This document shows positions 44,841-53,503 of a stretch of DNA of 64,000 nt, in pieces (within the stretch, counting starts at the first letter, position 1; each line of letters starts with the position of its first letter). The notes under the pieces are model-generated. The model ran no database searches. It was not told where the DNA came from and saw nothing but the letters and a program-made list of their open reading frames with translations. The DNA is taken from positions 62,001-126,000 of the forward strand of contig JBFWVC010000013.1 of the NCBI GenBank assembly GCA_050246945.1, written 5' to 3'. The position numbers were made by a program, and so were the translations under genes. This DNA comes from JAEUMD01 sp050246945 (GTDB taxonomy: Bacteria; Pseudomonadota; Alphaproteobacteria; Rhizobiales; Hyphomicrobiaceae).

Positions 44841-45881
44841 TTGCAAGCGAACGGGGAATTGTCCTTGGGTCTCGTAGTTCCGCTCGAAGATGCCCGCGAT
44901 CCCGCGGAAAGCCTGAAGCCGCTCCTCAACCTTGTGTCGGAGGACATGGAGGGCATCAACCGTATCATTCTCGACAAGGCGATCTCCGACGTCGACATGA
45001 TACCCGAGCTCGCGCATCACTTGATCATCTCGGGCGGCAAGCGTTTGCGCCCGATGATGACGATTGCGGCTGCCAAGCTCGTCGGTTACCGCGAGACCGC
45101 GCACATCCGGGTTGCCGCCGCCGTTGAATTCATGCACACGGCGACGCTCCTGCATGACGACGTCGTCGACGAGAGCGACGTGCGGCGGGGCAAAAGGGCG
45201 GCGCGCATGATCTGGGGCAACCAGGCGAGCGTGCTGGTAGGCGATTTCCTGCTCGGCCAGGCTTTCCGCATGCTGGTCGAGGTCGGCTCGCTTGCGGTGC
45301 TGCGCATCCTTTCCAATGCCGCGGCCGTGATTGCGGAGGGCGAGGTAATGCAGCTTGCCGCCGCCAAGAACACGGCGACGACCGAGGACGCCTATCTCGC
45401 CATCATAGATGCAAAAACGGCTGCCCTGTTTGCGGGTGCCGCCGAATCGGGGGCGGCGATTGCCAATCGGCCGACCGAGGAACTCAGCGCGCTGCGCTCC
45501 TACGGCAAGAACCTCGGCATCGCGTTCCAGCTTGTCGATGACGCGCTCGACTATTCGGGCGATGCGCTGAGACTTGGCAAATCCGTCGGCGATGACTTCC
45601 GCGAGGGCAAGATCACACTGCCGGTAATTCTATCGTACAGGCGTGGCACGACAGAGGAGCGGGCCTTCTGGAACCGGACAATTGCGGAAGGCAAGATCGA
45701 GGACGGCGATCTCGAGCACGCAATCCACCTCATGAAGAAGCACAAGGCCATCGAGGCGACGCTTGAGCGTGCGCGTACCTACGGTGGCATCGCGCGCGAT
45801 GCGCTCGGCGTGTTCGCGGCCTCGCCGGAACGCGATGCGATGCGCGAGGTAATCACGTTCTGCGTGAGCCGCTCGCACTGA
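44841..45881 (+). CDS. Polyprenyl diphosphate synthase (octaprenyl/decaprenyl type)
   Basis: Up to 346 residues. Aspartate-rich motifs LLHDDVVDESD and QLVDDALDYSGD bind Mg-diphosphate, and GGKRLRPMM is the conserved basic patch. It builds the long side chain of ubiquinone from isopentenyl units. No ATG fits the start: in-frame TTG codons at 44841, 44859 and 44865 are candidates, and the last has GGGGAA six bases upstream, giving ...GLVVPLEDARD. Downstream, ispE on the other strand supplies the isoprenoid precursor pathway, a logical neighbour. Confidence 0.93.
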   Translation: MQANGELSLGLVVPLEDARDPAESLKPLLNLVSEDMEGINRIILDKAISDVDMIPELAHHLIISGGKRLRPMMTIAAAKLVGYRETAHIRVAAAVEFMHTATLLHDDVVDESDVRRGKRAARMIWGNQASVLVGDFLLGQAFRMLVEVGSLAVLRILSNAAAVIAEGEVMQLAAAKNTATTEDAYLAIIDAKTAALFAGAAESGAAIANRPTEELSALRSYGKNLGIAFQLVDDALDYSGDALRLGKSVGDDFREGKITLPVILSYRRGTTEERAFWNRTIAEGKIEDGDLEHAIHLMKKHKAIEATLERARTYGGIARDALGVFAASPERDAMREVITFCVSRSH

Positions 45882-45960
45882 TCGAGGCGCGACAGGGCCA
45901 AACCGCCGATGCGCAGTGGGCTGCCTGTTAAAATCGCATGGGCATGTTCGCACCAAACAC

Positions 45961-46929
45961 TCAACCCAGGTCGGCTGCTGCAATCCACCACTTCGGGTGT
46001 CGCGCCGATAGCTCCTGCGCGGCACTCCTGGTTGCCGATTGATCGTCAAACACGCCGAAGCACGTTGGTCCGGCGCCGGACATGACGGCAACGCGGCAAC
46101 CGGGGGTCGAACGCAGCTCTTGGAGCACGTCTGCAATAGCGGGCACCACGTCGCACGCTGCGCGCTGCAGATCATTCCCCGTCTCGATCAGGGTGATGAG
46201 CCTCTCCAGGGAGATCCCGTGCGGCGGGAGCGGTTCGGCGTTGTTGTCGGGGAGCGGCTCGGCGGCAAGCGCACGGAAGACTCGCGCTGTCTTGTCAGCC
46301 GGAACAGGAACAAGCGGATTGGCCAGCACGACCGGCAACTGGGAAAGATCCGCCAGCGGGGTCAGCTGCTCACCTATACCGGTCATGAACGCCGCACCGT
46401 TCAACAAGCAAACCGGAACATCGGCGCCGAGACGCAGCGCAATCGCATTCCAGTCGATGACGGTTGCCAGCTCGGGGTTGGCGGTGCGGATGGCGCGCAG
46501 GAGTGCGCCTGCGTCAGCCGAGCCGCCACCGATTCCGGCAGCGACTGGCAGGCACTTCTCGAGATGCACGTGGCCGAGACGGAGCGGCGGCAAGGAGGCT
46601 GGCGCAGCGCCCGCCGCATCGGCGACAAGATCGAGCACCGTTTCGAGCAGATTGACGCCGGCGATGCTGCCGGCGAACGGCCCCGTCACGGTCACGCCGC
46701 GCCGTCGAGCGCAATCGAGCTTCAGGCGGTCGGATGGCCCATTTGCAAACGCGACGACACTAGCAAGGGCGTGGTATCCGTCTGGCCGCTTGCCGAGAAT
46801 TCGCAGCGTAAGGTTGACCTTTGGCCTTGCAATCTCGAAAAACTGGCTCACGGTCGGGTTATTGAGGTGCTTCACCGGAGCGGACCCAGGCAGTCTGCTA
46901 CTGAACCGCCTTAGGCGTATTATCGACAT
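45961..46929 (-). CDS. ispE: 4-diphosphocytidyl-2-C-methyl-D-erythritol kinase
   Basis: Up to 322 residues. ARPKVNLTLRILGKRPDGYHALASVV is the N-terminal GHMP kinase motif 1 of IspE, and LPVAAGIGGGSADAGALL the ATP-binding glycine loop. GVFDDQ and VMSGAGPTCFGVF near the end are motif 3. It phosphorylates CDP-methylerythritol in the MEP route to isoprenoids. The ATG at 46929 overlaps the end of the upstream TPR gene by 32 bases; a GTG near 46851 would give a start closer to ARPKVN and is possible. Confidence 0.93.
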   Translation of the reverse strand: MSIIRLRRFSSRLPGSAPVKHLNNPTVSQFFEIARPKVNLTLRILGKRPDGYHALASVVAFANGPSDRLKLDCARRRGVTVTGPFAGSIAGVNLLETVLDLVADAAGAAPASLPPLRLGHVHLEKCLPVAAGIGGGSADAGALLRAIRTANPELATVIDWNAIALRLGADVPVCLLNGAAFMTGIGEQLTPLADLSQLPVVLANPLVPVPADKTARVFRALAAEPLPDNNAEPLPPHGISLERLITLIETGNDLQRAACDVVPAIADVLQELRSTPGCRVAVMSGAGPTCFGVFDDQSATRSAAQELSARHPKWWIAAADLG

Positions 46930-48724
46930 GTTTGGAACGGCGGCGCTGCTGGGGCGACGACGCCTGTGAGCGGCGCAGCTTGGCCTCGGTGGCGGCCGTC
47001 AGTCCCTCGGCAAGCTTCTTCTTGATCTTCGGGATCTCGTCCTGCTCGGGGTTGAGCGAGAGCGCCTGATCCCATTGGAACCGCGCCTCGCGCTCGCGAC
47101 CCACGCGCCAGAGCGCATCGCCCAGATGATCGTTCAGTACGGGATCGTCGGGCCGCAGCTCGACGGCACGCTCCAGCTGACCGACGGCATCCTTGTAGCG
47201 GCCGAGCTTGTAGTAGGCCCATCCCAGACTATCGACGATATAGCCGTCGTCAGGCTTAAGCGAGACGGCCTTCCTGATCAGCCTCAAGCCTTCGCGCAGG
47301 TTGCGGCCCTGGTCGATCCACGAATAGCCCAGGTAGTTGAGCACCAGCGGCTGATCGGGCGAAAGCTGCATTGCCTTCTTGAGATCGGCTTCCGCCTTCG
47401 ACCACTGCTTGGTCCGCTCGTAGCAAGTGCCGCGCGAATAATAGAACGTCCAGTGTCGCTTCTCGGGTTGGCCGATGACCTTCAGCGCCCTCGAATAATA
47501 GACGATCGCCTCGTCGAAGCGCTTGCGGGCGCGCATGATGTTGCCCAAGGCGTCGAGCGGTGCCAAGTCATCCGGCGAGCGTTCGGCAACCTGCTCCAGG
47601 AGCGTTTTCGCCTCGTCGGTCTTGTCCTGTAGATTGAGATTCAACGCCTTGCGGATGTCGATCGCGTCCTGAAGAGGCGTGCCCTTGGGGATGCGATCAT
47701 AAGTGGCGATCGCATCCTGGTAGTTCCGGGTCGTCTCGTAGGCTTGCGCGAGAGCGGCGAGAGCCAGCGGCTGGCTTGGCGAAAGGTAAAGCGACATCTG
47801 CAGGTAGATGATGCCGATGCTGACGCCGCCGTCCGTGGTGAGCGCCTCGCCCAATCCATAGAGCACCTCGGCCATTCCATCGGTCGGATTGTCGATCAAC
47901 AGCGCCACGGGCTTGTTACCTTCGATCTCACCGGCGAGTTCGCTGGAAAGTGGGTGCGGATCGGTGGCAGAGCGCCGGTCGTACTCGCGCAAAATAGACA
48001 TCGCCAACTTGCGGTCGCCTGCATGGGCGGCGTGACGTGCATAGGCCATCACCGTGCGCAACGTACGGCTGTCCTGCTTGAAGACCCGCTGATATGAGAT
48101 GAGTGCGTCGGACTGGCGGCCTGCCAGATCGGCGATCAATGCACGATGATAGCGCAGATAGAACTGTGCCCACTCCGCCTGTCGGGGCTTGTCGAGCAGG
48201 TCAAGCGCGGCGGATACCTTCTTCTCCGCCATCTTCAGCCAGGAACGCAGAAGGGCTGCCGTCAGCTCGCCGATGGGACCGCTGCTGGCAATTTTCAATT
48301 GCTTGTCAGCGGCCTCGAAATCACCTTTCTTGTAGGCCTCCAGCGCCTGGAACATGCGAGCCAGGCGATGCTGGGGCTGCAGTTCAACGAGCTTTTCCGC
48401 AAGCACCGAGGCACGGTCGTAGGCGCCGGATGACAGCTCCATCAGGAAGGTTTGCTCGACCAGTACCTCGTTGTCGGGATCGTGAGCCAAGGCCGAGCCA
48501 TAGAAGGCGGCCGCGCTGCCGATATCGTGCTGGCTCTTGGCAATGCGACCGGACAAATACCCGCCCACCAATGACCGGCTCGTCTCGATGGTCTGGCGGT
48601 CACTCACCTCCGCTGACGCAGGCACGGACGCAGCGGCCACCAACGCCGCCGCCGCGAGCGCCGTTACGCCAATCGAAAACCGCGAAAGGGCTTTCCATCG
48701 CTGAGGTGCAGAGCGCAGCGTCAT
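46898..48724 (-). CDS. Exported tetratricopeptide repeat protein
   Basis: 608 residues from MTLRSAPQRWKAL, chosen for the GAGAGGAAG ribosome site; an open frame back to 48838 is less likely. A signal peptide (ALSRFSIGVTALAAAALVAAASVPASA) is followed by at least ten TPR units, for example NEVLVEQTFLMELSSGAYDRA, YLGYSWIDQGRNLREG and NDHLGDALWRVGREREARF. The C-terminus is basic and disordered. Such periplasmic or surface TPR proteins scaffold envelope machines. It precedes ispE with an overlap and follows ETF-QO on the same strand. Confidence 0.85.
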   Translation of the reverse strand: MTLRSAPQRWKALSRFSIGVTALAAAALVAAASVPASAEVSDRQTIETSRSLVGGYLSGRIAKSQHDIGSAAAFYGSALAHDPDNEVLVEQTFLMELSSGAYDRASVLAEKLVELQPQHRLARMFQALEAYKKGDFEAADKQLKIASSGPIGELTAALLRSWLKMAEKKVSAALDLLDKPRQAEWAQFYLRYHRALIADLAGRQSDALISYQRVFKQDSRTLRTVMAYARHAAHAGDRKLAMSILREYDRRSATDPHPLSSELAGEIEGNKPVALLIDNPTDGMAEVLYGLGEALTTDGGVSIGIIYLQMSLYLSPSQPLALAALAQAYETTRNYQDAIATYDRIPKGTPLQDAIDIRKALNLNLQDKTDEAKTLLEQVAERSPDDLAPLDALGNIMRARKRFDEAIVYYSRALKVIGQPEKRHWTFYYSRGTCYERTKQWSKAEADLKKAMQLSPDQPLVLNYLGYSWIDQGRNLREGLRLIRKAVSLKPDDGYIVDSLGWAYYKLGRYKDAVGQLERAVELRPDDPVLNDHLGDALWRVGREREARFQWDQALSLNPEQDEIPKIKKKLAEGLTAATEAKLRRSQASSPQQRRRSKHVDNTPKAVQ

Positions 48725-49035
48725 GTGCGGGCTTCCTCTCCGTAGTTCGCCGCCACCGGCCATCACGAGTGATTCTACTTGCGCCATGTTGTACCAAGAA
48801 ACCGCGCCGCTTGGCGACCAGCGAATCTTGTCCTGCAACCCATGAACATGAATCTGCGATCGACCCCGCCGCGCTTACGTACCCGTCGAACAAAAGTGGC
48901 CAAGACGCGGCGATAACGATCTTTTTAGACCTTATGCCGTGTCAGAAAAACGGCTTCCGGCTGCGGCCGCCCCTCGAAATTCGGCACGCGAGCGCCTGGG
49001 TCCGGAGCCTCATGTCCGGTGTACCGAAGGCGGAG
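48725..49035. other. Intergenic region between the ETF-QO and TPR genes
   Basis: 311 bases between two minus-strand genes, likely with the TPR gene promoter. No repeat or further gene seen. Confidence 0.4.
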
Positions 49036-50712
49036 CTACATTCCTGCGTAATTCGGGCCGCCGCCGCCCTCCGGACAGACCCAGGTTATGTTCTGACTGG
49101 GGTCCTTGATGTCGCAAGTTTTGCAGTGCACGCAGTTTTGGGCGTTGATCTGGAAGCGGCGCCCCTTCTCGTCCTCGACGATTTCATAGACCGCCGCCGG
49201 ACAATACCGTTGGGCTGGCTCGGCCCAGGTGGGCCAATTGATCAAAAGCGGCACATTCGGATCGGCGAGCTTCAGATGTACGGGTTGATCCTCCTCGTGG
49301 TTGGTTCCCGAGAAGGATACATTCGTCAGCCGATCAAAGGTCAAAACGCCGTCGGGTTTGGGATAATCGATCTTCCTGGCATGGCGCGCGGGACGCAAGG
49401 TGTCGTAATCGGGCTTGGCGTGAGAAAGCGTGTAGCCGAGGCCGACGCCGCGGATGATCGTATTCAGCCACATGTCGATGCCGCCCAGGGCGATGCCGAC
49501 AATAGTCCCGAACCTCGACCACAGAGGCTTGACGTTGCGCACGCGCTTCAAGTCCCGGGCAATGTCGCCGGTGAGCACATCCTGCTCGTAGTTTCTCAGG
49601 CGATCGTGCTGGCGTCCGGCCTTGATGGCTGCATACGCAGCCTCCGCCGCGGCAATTCCGGAGAGGATCGCGTTATGGCTGCCCTTGATGCGCGGCACGT
49701 TCATGAAGCCCGCAGAGCAACCCAGCAGTGCGCCGCCGGGAAATACGAGATCGGGGATCGACTGCCAGCCACCCTCGCTGATCGCGCGCGCGCCATAGGC
49801 GATGCGCTTGCCGCCTTCGAGCAGCGGCCGGATCGCCGGGTGTGTCTTGAAGCGCTGAAATTCCTCGTAGGGCGACAGATATGGATTTTCGTAGTTCAGA
49901 TGCACGACGAAGCCCACGGCAACGAGGTTGTCTCCGTAATGGTAGAGAAACGATCCGCCACCAGTGCGATTGTCGAGGGGCCAGCCGAAGGTATGCTGCA
50001 CGAGGCCCGGATGGTGCCGTTCGGAGGGAACCTCCCAAAGCTCCTTCAGGCCGATGCCGTATTTCTGGATGCGCCCCTTGGCGAGGTCGAAGCGCGCGAT
50101 GAGCTGCTTGGACAATGAGCCGCGTACTCCTTCAGCAAAGAAGGTATACTTGCCGCGCAACTCCATGCCGCGGGCGAAATTATCGCCGGGCTTGCCTTCC
50201 CGCGTCACCCCCATGTCGCCGGTGGCGATGCCGACGACCGATCCGTCGTCGCCGTAAAGGATCTCGGTTGCTGCAAAGCCCGGATAGATCTCGACGCCCA
50301 GCTCGGTGGCCTGCTCGCCAAGCCACTGACACAGCGCGCCGAGCGAGACGATATAGTTGCCGTGGTTGCTCATCAGCGGCGGGTTGACGAAGTTCGGCAG
50401 GCGGACCTCGCCGGCTGGCCCCAGATAGAGGAAGCGGTCCTCGCGTACGGGTGTATTCACCGGCGCGCCCTTGTCCTTCCAGTCGGGGATCAGGCGATTG
50501 AGGCCGATCGGATCGATCACCGCGCCGGAGAGTATGTGAGCTCCGATCTCCGAGCCTTTCTCGACGACGACGACGGACAGTTCCTCTCCGTTCTCGTTCG
50601 CCTGCTGCTTGAAGCGGATTGCCGCCGCAAGGCCTGCGGGCCCGGCTCCGACAACGACGATGTCGTAGTCCATGGATTCGCGTGCGGGCAGGGTGTCGGC
50701 GCTCGATGCCAT
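49036..50712 (-). CDS. Electron transfer flavoprotein-ubiquinone oxidoreductase
   Basis: 558 residues. YDIVVVGAGPAGLAAAIRFKQ is the FAD-binding Rossmann loop, and GAHILSGAVIDPIGLNRLIPDW is typical of ETF-QO. The C-terminus carries the 4Fe-4S ferredoxin-like cluster with CVHCKTCDIKDPSQNITWVCPEGG, four cysteines ligating the iron. It passes electrons from fatty acid and amino acid dehydrogenases, via ETF, to ubiquinone at the inner membrane. It is divergent from the uracil-DNA glycosylase gene. Confidence 0.96.
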   Translation of the reverse strand: MASSADTLPARESMDYDIVVVGAGPAGLAAAIRFKQQANENGEELSVVVVEKGSEIGAHILSGAVIDPIGLNRLIPDWKDKGAPVNTPVREDRFLYLGPAGEVRLPNFVNPPLMSNHGNYIVSLGALCQWLGEQATELGVEIYPGFAATEILYGDDGSVVGIATGDMGVTREGKPGDNFARGMELRGKYTFFAEGVRGSLSKQLIARFDLAKGRIQKYGIGLKELWEVPSERHHPGLVQHTFGWPLDNRTGGGSFLYHYGDNLVAVGFVVHLNYENPYLSPYEEFQRFKTHPAIRPLLEGGKRIAYGARAISEGGWQSIPDLVFPGGALLGCSAGFMNVPRIKGSHNAILSGIAAAEAAYAAIKAGRQHDRLRNYEQDVLTGDIARDLKRVRNVKPLWSRFGTIVGIALGGIDMWLNTIIRGVGLGYTLSHAKPDYDTLRPARHARKIDYPKPDGVLTFDRLTNVSFSGTNHEEDQPVHLKLADPNVPLLINWPTWAEPAQRYCPAAVYEIVEDEKGRRFQINAQNCVHCKTCDIKDPSQNITWVCPEGGGGPNYAGM

Positions 50713-50908
50713 CGTTGGGAGGATCCTTCTGGTTGCGGCAGGTACCGGTGTTCCGAAGATCTGCTTGCGCTACGTCTAGCCCAACCGAGCGCCAAAACCC
50801 AAGTCCCAAGCCCCAGGCTGCCTGCGAAAGTGCGGCGTATGCGCCGGCTTCAGGGTCGCCAACAGCGAGGCGCTGGTCTCGAAAGGCCGCGTTCGTTACG
50901 CTGACGCC

Positions 50909-51913
50909 ATGACGCACCCTCCCGACGAACTGGATACGACTCTATCTGACCTCGTCACCCTTCTCGCCTGGTATCAGGCGGCCGGAGTGGACTGCGCCGT
51001 CTGCGAAGATCCGGTCGCATGGCTCGGTGCGCCGGGACGCGTGCCAGGCGGCGATTTTTCCTGGCCGGTGCGGACCGTGGGCACCACCCGGGCAGGCGAT
51101 ACGACCGGGGGAGCGGCCGATCGCCATAAAAAATCACCGGCAGCGGGGCTACCGGACAGCGGTCGGACGCCGGCTACCTGGACACCATCGCAGTTCCCGG
51201 CCAAGCCAGCTGCGGCCGCGCGTGGCAGCAGCAGCCCAGCTTCCAACCGCACCACCGAGAGAGCGCGTACGCCGCCTCCGCGGTTCGCTACCGGCGCACC
51301 AGAGGAGGCGGAGACTGCGGCGCGGGCACTTGCCGCACGTGCCACCGATTTGGCGGCGATCGAAGCCGCGCTGCATGCCTTCGACGGCTGCGCTCTCAAG
51401 GCAACCGCCAAATCGACCTGCGTCTATCGCGGCGCTGCCAGTGCACCGGTCATGATCATCGGCGAGGCACCGGGACGGGACGAGGATCTCGAGGGGCGGC
51501 CATTCGTCGGGCGAGCGGGACAGCTGCTCGATCGCATGCTGGCGGCGATCGACCTGGACGAGAGCAGCGTCCATATTACCAACGTCGTCTATTGGCGCCC
51601 GCCTGGAAACCGAACGCCGACGCCGCAGGAGACGCAGATCTGCCGGCCATTCCTGGAGCGACAGGCTGAACTCGTCAAACCGGAGGTGATCCTGCTGCTG
51701 GGCGGCGCAGCGGCGAAATCGGTTCTCGATACCGGCGACGGCATCATGCGCATGCGCGGCAAATGGAGGGACGTGAAGCTCGGAAATGTGACCGCGCGCG
51801 CATTGGCGACTCTGCATCCGGCCTATTTGCTGCGGACCCCGGCAGCCAAACGGATGGCTTGGCGCGACCTTCTAGCACTGAAATCGGAGCTGGTTAAAAT
51901 AAGAGAACTTTGA
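50909..51913 (+). CDS. Uracil-DNA glycosylase, family 4
   Basis: 334 residues. GEAPGRDEDLEGRPFVGRAGQLLDRML is the UDG-superfamily motif 1 of family 4, and LHPAYLLRTPAAKRMAW the motif 3 region. TNVVYWRPPGNRTPT is between them. The Cys residues in FDGCALKATAKSTC precede motif 1 where 4Fe-4S ligands are expected. About 150 extra N-terminal residues are Pro/Ala-rich and probably disordered, longer than usual. It removes uracil from DNA after cytosine deamination. Confidence 0.92.
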   Translation: MTHPPDELDTTLSDLVTLLAWYQAAGVDCAVCEDPVAWLGAPGRVPGGDFSWPVRTVGTTRAGDTTGGAADRHKKSPAAGLPDSGRTPATWTPSQFPAKPAAAARGSSSPASNRTTERARTPPPRFATGAPEEAETAARALAARATDLAAIEAALHAFDGCALKATAKSTCVYRGAASAPVMIIGEAPGRDEDLEGRPFVGRAGQLLDRMLAAIDLDESSVHITNVVYWRPPGNRTPTPQETQICRPFLERQAELVKPEVILLLGGAAAKSVLDTGDGIMRMRGKWRDVKLGNVTARALATLHPAYLLRTPAAKRMAWRDLLALKSELVKIREL

Positions 51914-52026
51914 TTTTTGTTATTTATTTCAGCGTGTTGACCTGCGATTCGGGGTACTTGTTCTGCCGTAGGCGGTAATTTGATCGAATTGCAGTCTTTA
52001 CCTTAAGGGCAATCAAATCGACCCAA

Positions 52027-52051
52027 GTTTAAATTGAACCCGAATTTAAAC
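52027..52051. promoter_or_regulatory. AT-rich palindrome upstream of the GyrI-like gene
   Basis: GTTTAAATT (52027-52035) and AATTTAAAC (52043-52051) form a perfect 9-bp inverted repeat with a seven-base spacer, 40 bases before the likely GTG start. It sits in an AT-rich leader and could be an operator or promoter element; a regulator is not identified. Confidence 0.45.
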
Positions 52052-52090
52052 GCCGGTGCCTTTGGGCCGACGGTTGCAGAGGGTTCAGTC

Positions 52091-52588
52091 GTGAAGCTCA
52101 ATTATGTTTATCTGAGACCAACGCACCTCGTTTCGTTCCGGGAGATCGGACCGTATGAGCATGCTGCGCCCGCAGCATGGCGCAAGATGTTCGACTGGCT
52201 CGACAGTCAGTGCTTGCGCGGCGCCGTGAAGCGCGGCTTTGGGATGGCGCATGACGACCCGCGCGTGACGGCGCCGGAAAAGTGCCGCTACGAAGCCTGC
52301 ATTGATATGCCCGAATTGCTGCCTGCCTCCGCCTGGGAAGGCTTGCTGCCGCAGCGTCTGCCGGGCGGCGCTTATGCCCGCTATCGCCATGTCGGCGATC
52401 ACAGCGAGATCAGCGGCGTCATCCGCGATATCCGCAATTCATGGGTCAGCTCCGCGGGCGTAACTCTCGCCAATAAGCGCCCCCTCGTGGAGATCTACCT
52501 CGACGATCCGAAGTTCTGTGCGCCGGAGAAGCTGCGCACGGACCTGTGCCTGCCAGTAGCGTTCGTCGAAGAGTTCGAGCCGGCCTGA
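52091..52588 (+). CDS. GyrI-like small-molecule-binding domain protein
   Basis: 165 residues if translation begins at GTG 52091, preceded by AGAGGG. A TTG at 52034 lies inside the AT palindrome and is less likely. LRPTHLVSFREIGPYEHAAPAAWRKMFDWL and PGGAYARYRHVGDHSEI...VEIYLDDP are characteristic of GyrI/SbmC and AraC effector-binding domains, which bind small ligands or gyrase. No DNA-binding domain is attached. It may protect against toxic compounds or act as a lone effector-binding protein. Confidence 0.82.
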   Translation: MKLNYVYLRPTHLVSFREIGPYEHAAPAAWRKMFDWLDSQCLRGAVKRGFGMAHDDPRVTAPEKCRYEACIDMPELLPASAWEGLLPQRLPGGAYARYRHVGDHSEISGVIRDIRNSWVSSAGVTLANKRPLVEIYLDDPKFCAPEKLRTDLCLPVAFVEEFEPA

Positions 52589-52714
52589 CGCCGTCCTCAG
52601 TATTCCGGCGACACATCGCGCCGCTGCGCATGACAGAGCTACTTCGTTGCCCTTTACGGCCAGGCTCTTTGCCGTCACAGTCCGCGCAACGCGCAGCTGA
52701 ATGTGGGATGCCCC

Positions 52715-53257
52715 ATGGCCAAGATCGATGAGACCCGACCGTTCCTCGCGGTCCGCATTGCCATCCTGACGATGTCGGACACGCGCACGCTTGCCGAGGA
52801 CAAGTCCGGCAACGTTCTGGCGGAGATGATCAGCGAGGCAGGTCACACGATTGCGGACCGAGCTATCGTCAAGGACGACGTCGATGCAATCCGAGCGCGC
52901 GTCAAAGGCTGGATCGAAGATCCGCAGATCGACGTGGTGATCACCACGGGCGGCACAGGCTTCACCGGTCGCGACGTCACTCCGGAAGCGGTGAAACCGC
53001 TGTTCGAGAAGGAAATCGACGGTTTTTCCGCGATCTTCCACATGTTGTCCTATCAGAAGATCGAGACGTCGACGATCCAATCGCGTGCATGCGGCGGCGT
53101 CGCCCACGGGACCTACATCTTCTGCGTTCCAGGTTCGCCGGGCGCCTGCAAAGATGCGTGGCACGGCATCCTCAAATTCCAGCTCGACAACCGGCACCGT
53201 CCCTGCAATTTCGTCGAGATCATGCCGCGACTGGAGGAACACCGGGGCGGTGGCTAG
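52715..53257 (+). CDS. moaB: Molybdenum cofactor biosynthesis protein B
   Basis: 180 residues from MAKIDETRPF. RIAILTMSDTRTLAEDKSGNVL and DVVITTGGTGFTGRDVTPEAV are the molybdopterin-binding loops, and CVPGSPGACKDAWHGIL the C-terminal motif. MoaB/MogA proteins adenylate molybdopterin on the way to the Mo cofactor. It is a single gene with no other moa gene beside it; a tandem hairpin repeat array begins eight bases after its stop. Confidence 0.93.
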   Translation: MAKIDETRPFLAVRIAILTMSDTRTLAEDKSGNVLAEMISEAGHTIADRAIVKDDVDAIRARVKGWIEDPQIDVVITTGGTGFTGRDVTPEAVKPLFEKEIDGFSAIFHMLSYQKIETSTIQSRACGGVAHGTYIFCVPGSPGACKDAWHGILKFQLDNRHRPCNFVEIMPRLEEHRGGG

Positions 53258-53264
53258 ATCGTGT

Positions 53265-53483
53265 GCATGTTTTTCACGCTGAACCGCTCCACACTTCAGC
53301 TAAACATGCGCCCTTGTCTGAAGCATGTTTTTCACGCTGAACCGCTCCACACTTCAGCTAAACATGCGCCCTTGTCTGAAGCATGTTTTTCACGCTGAAC
53401 CGCTCCACACTTCAGCTAAACATGCGCCCTTGTCTGAAGCATGTTTTTCAGGCTGAACCGCTCCACACTTCAGCTAAACATGC
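53265..53483 (+). repeat. Tandem array of a 58-bp hairpin unit (R2), 3.8 copies
   Basis: Units begin at 53265, 53323, 53381 and 53439; the last is cut at about 45 bases. Sequence is almost identical (one C-to-G change in the fourth). Each unit folds: GCATGTTT pairs with AAACATGC, and GCTGAA inside pairs with TTCAGC, with an 11-base loop. No spacers, so it is not a CRISPR. Placed just after moaB, it could terminate or stabilise the message. Confidence 0.85.
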
Positions 53484-53503
53484 ACTGGCCGATCCGTGGT
53501 AGC

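Noticed and set aside
48103..50118. 671-codon plus-strand open frame
   Set aside because: Runs across the antisense of both the TPR and ETF-QO genes; not a single natural protein.
53265..53483. CRISPR array
   Set aside because: The 58-bp units are contiguous with no unique spacers, and no cas gene is in the window.
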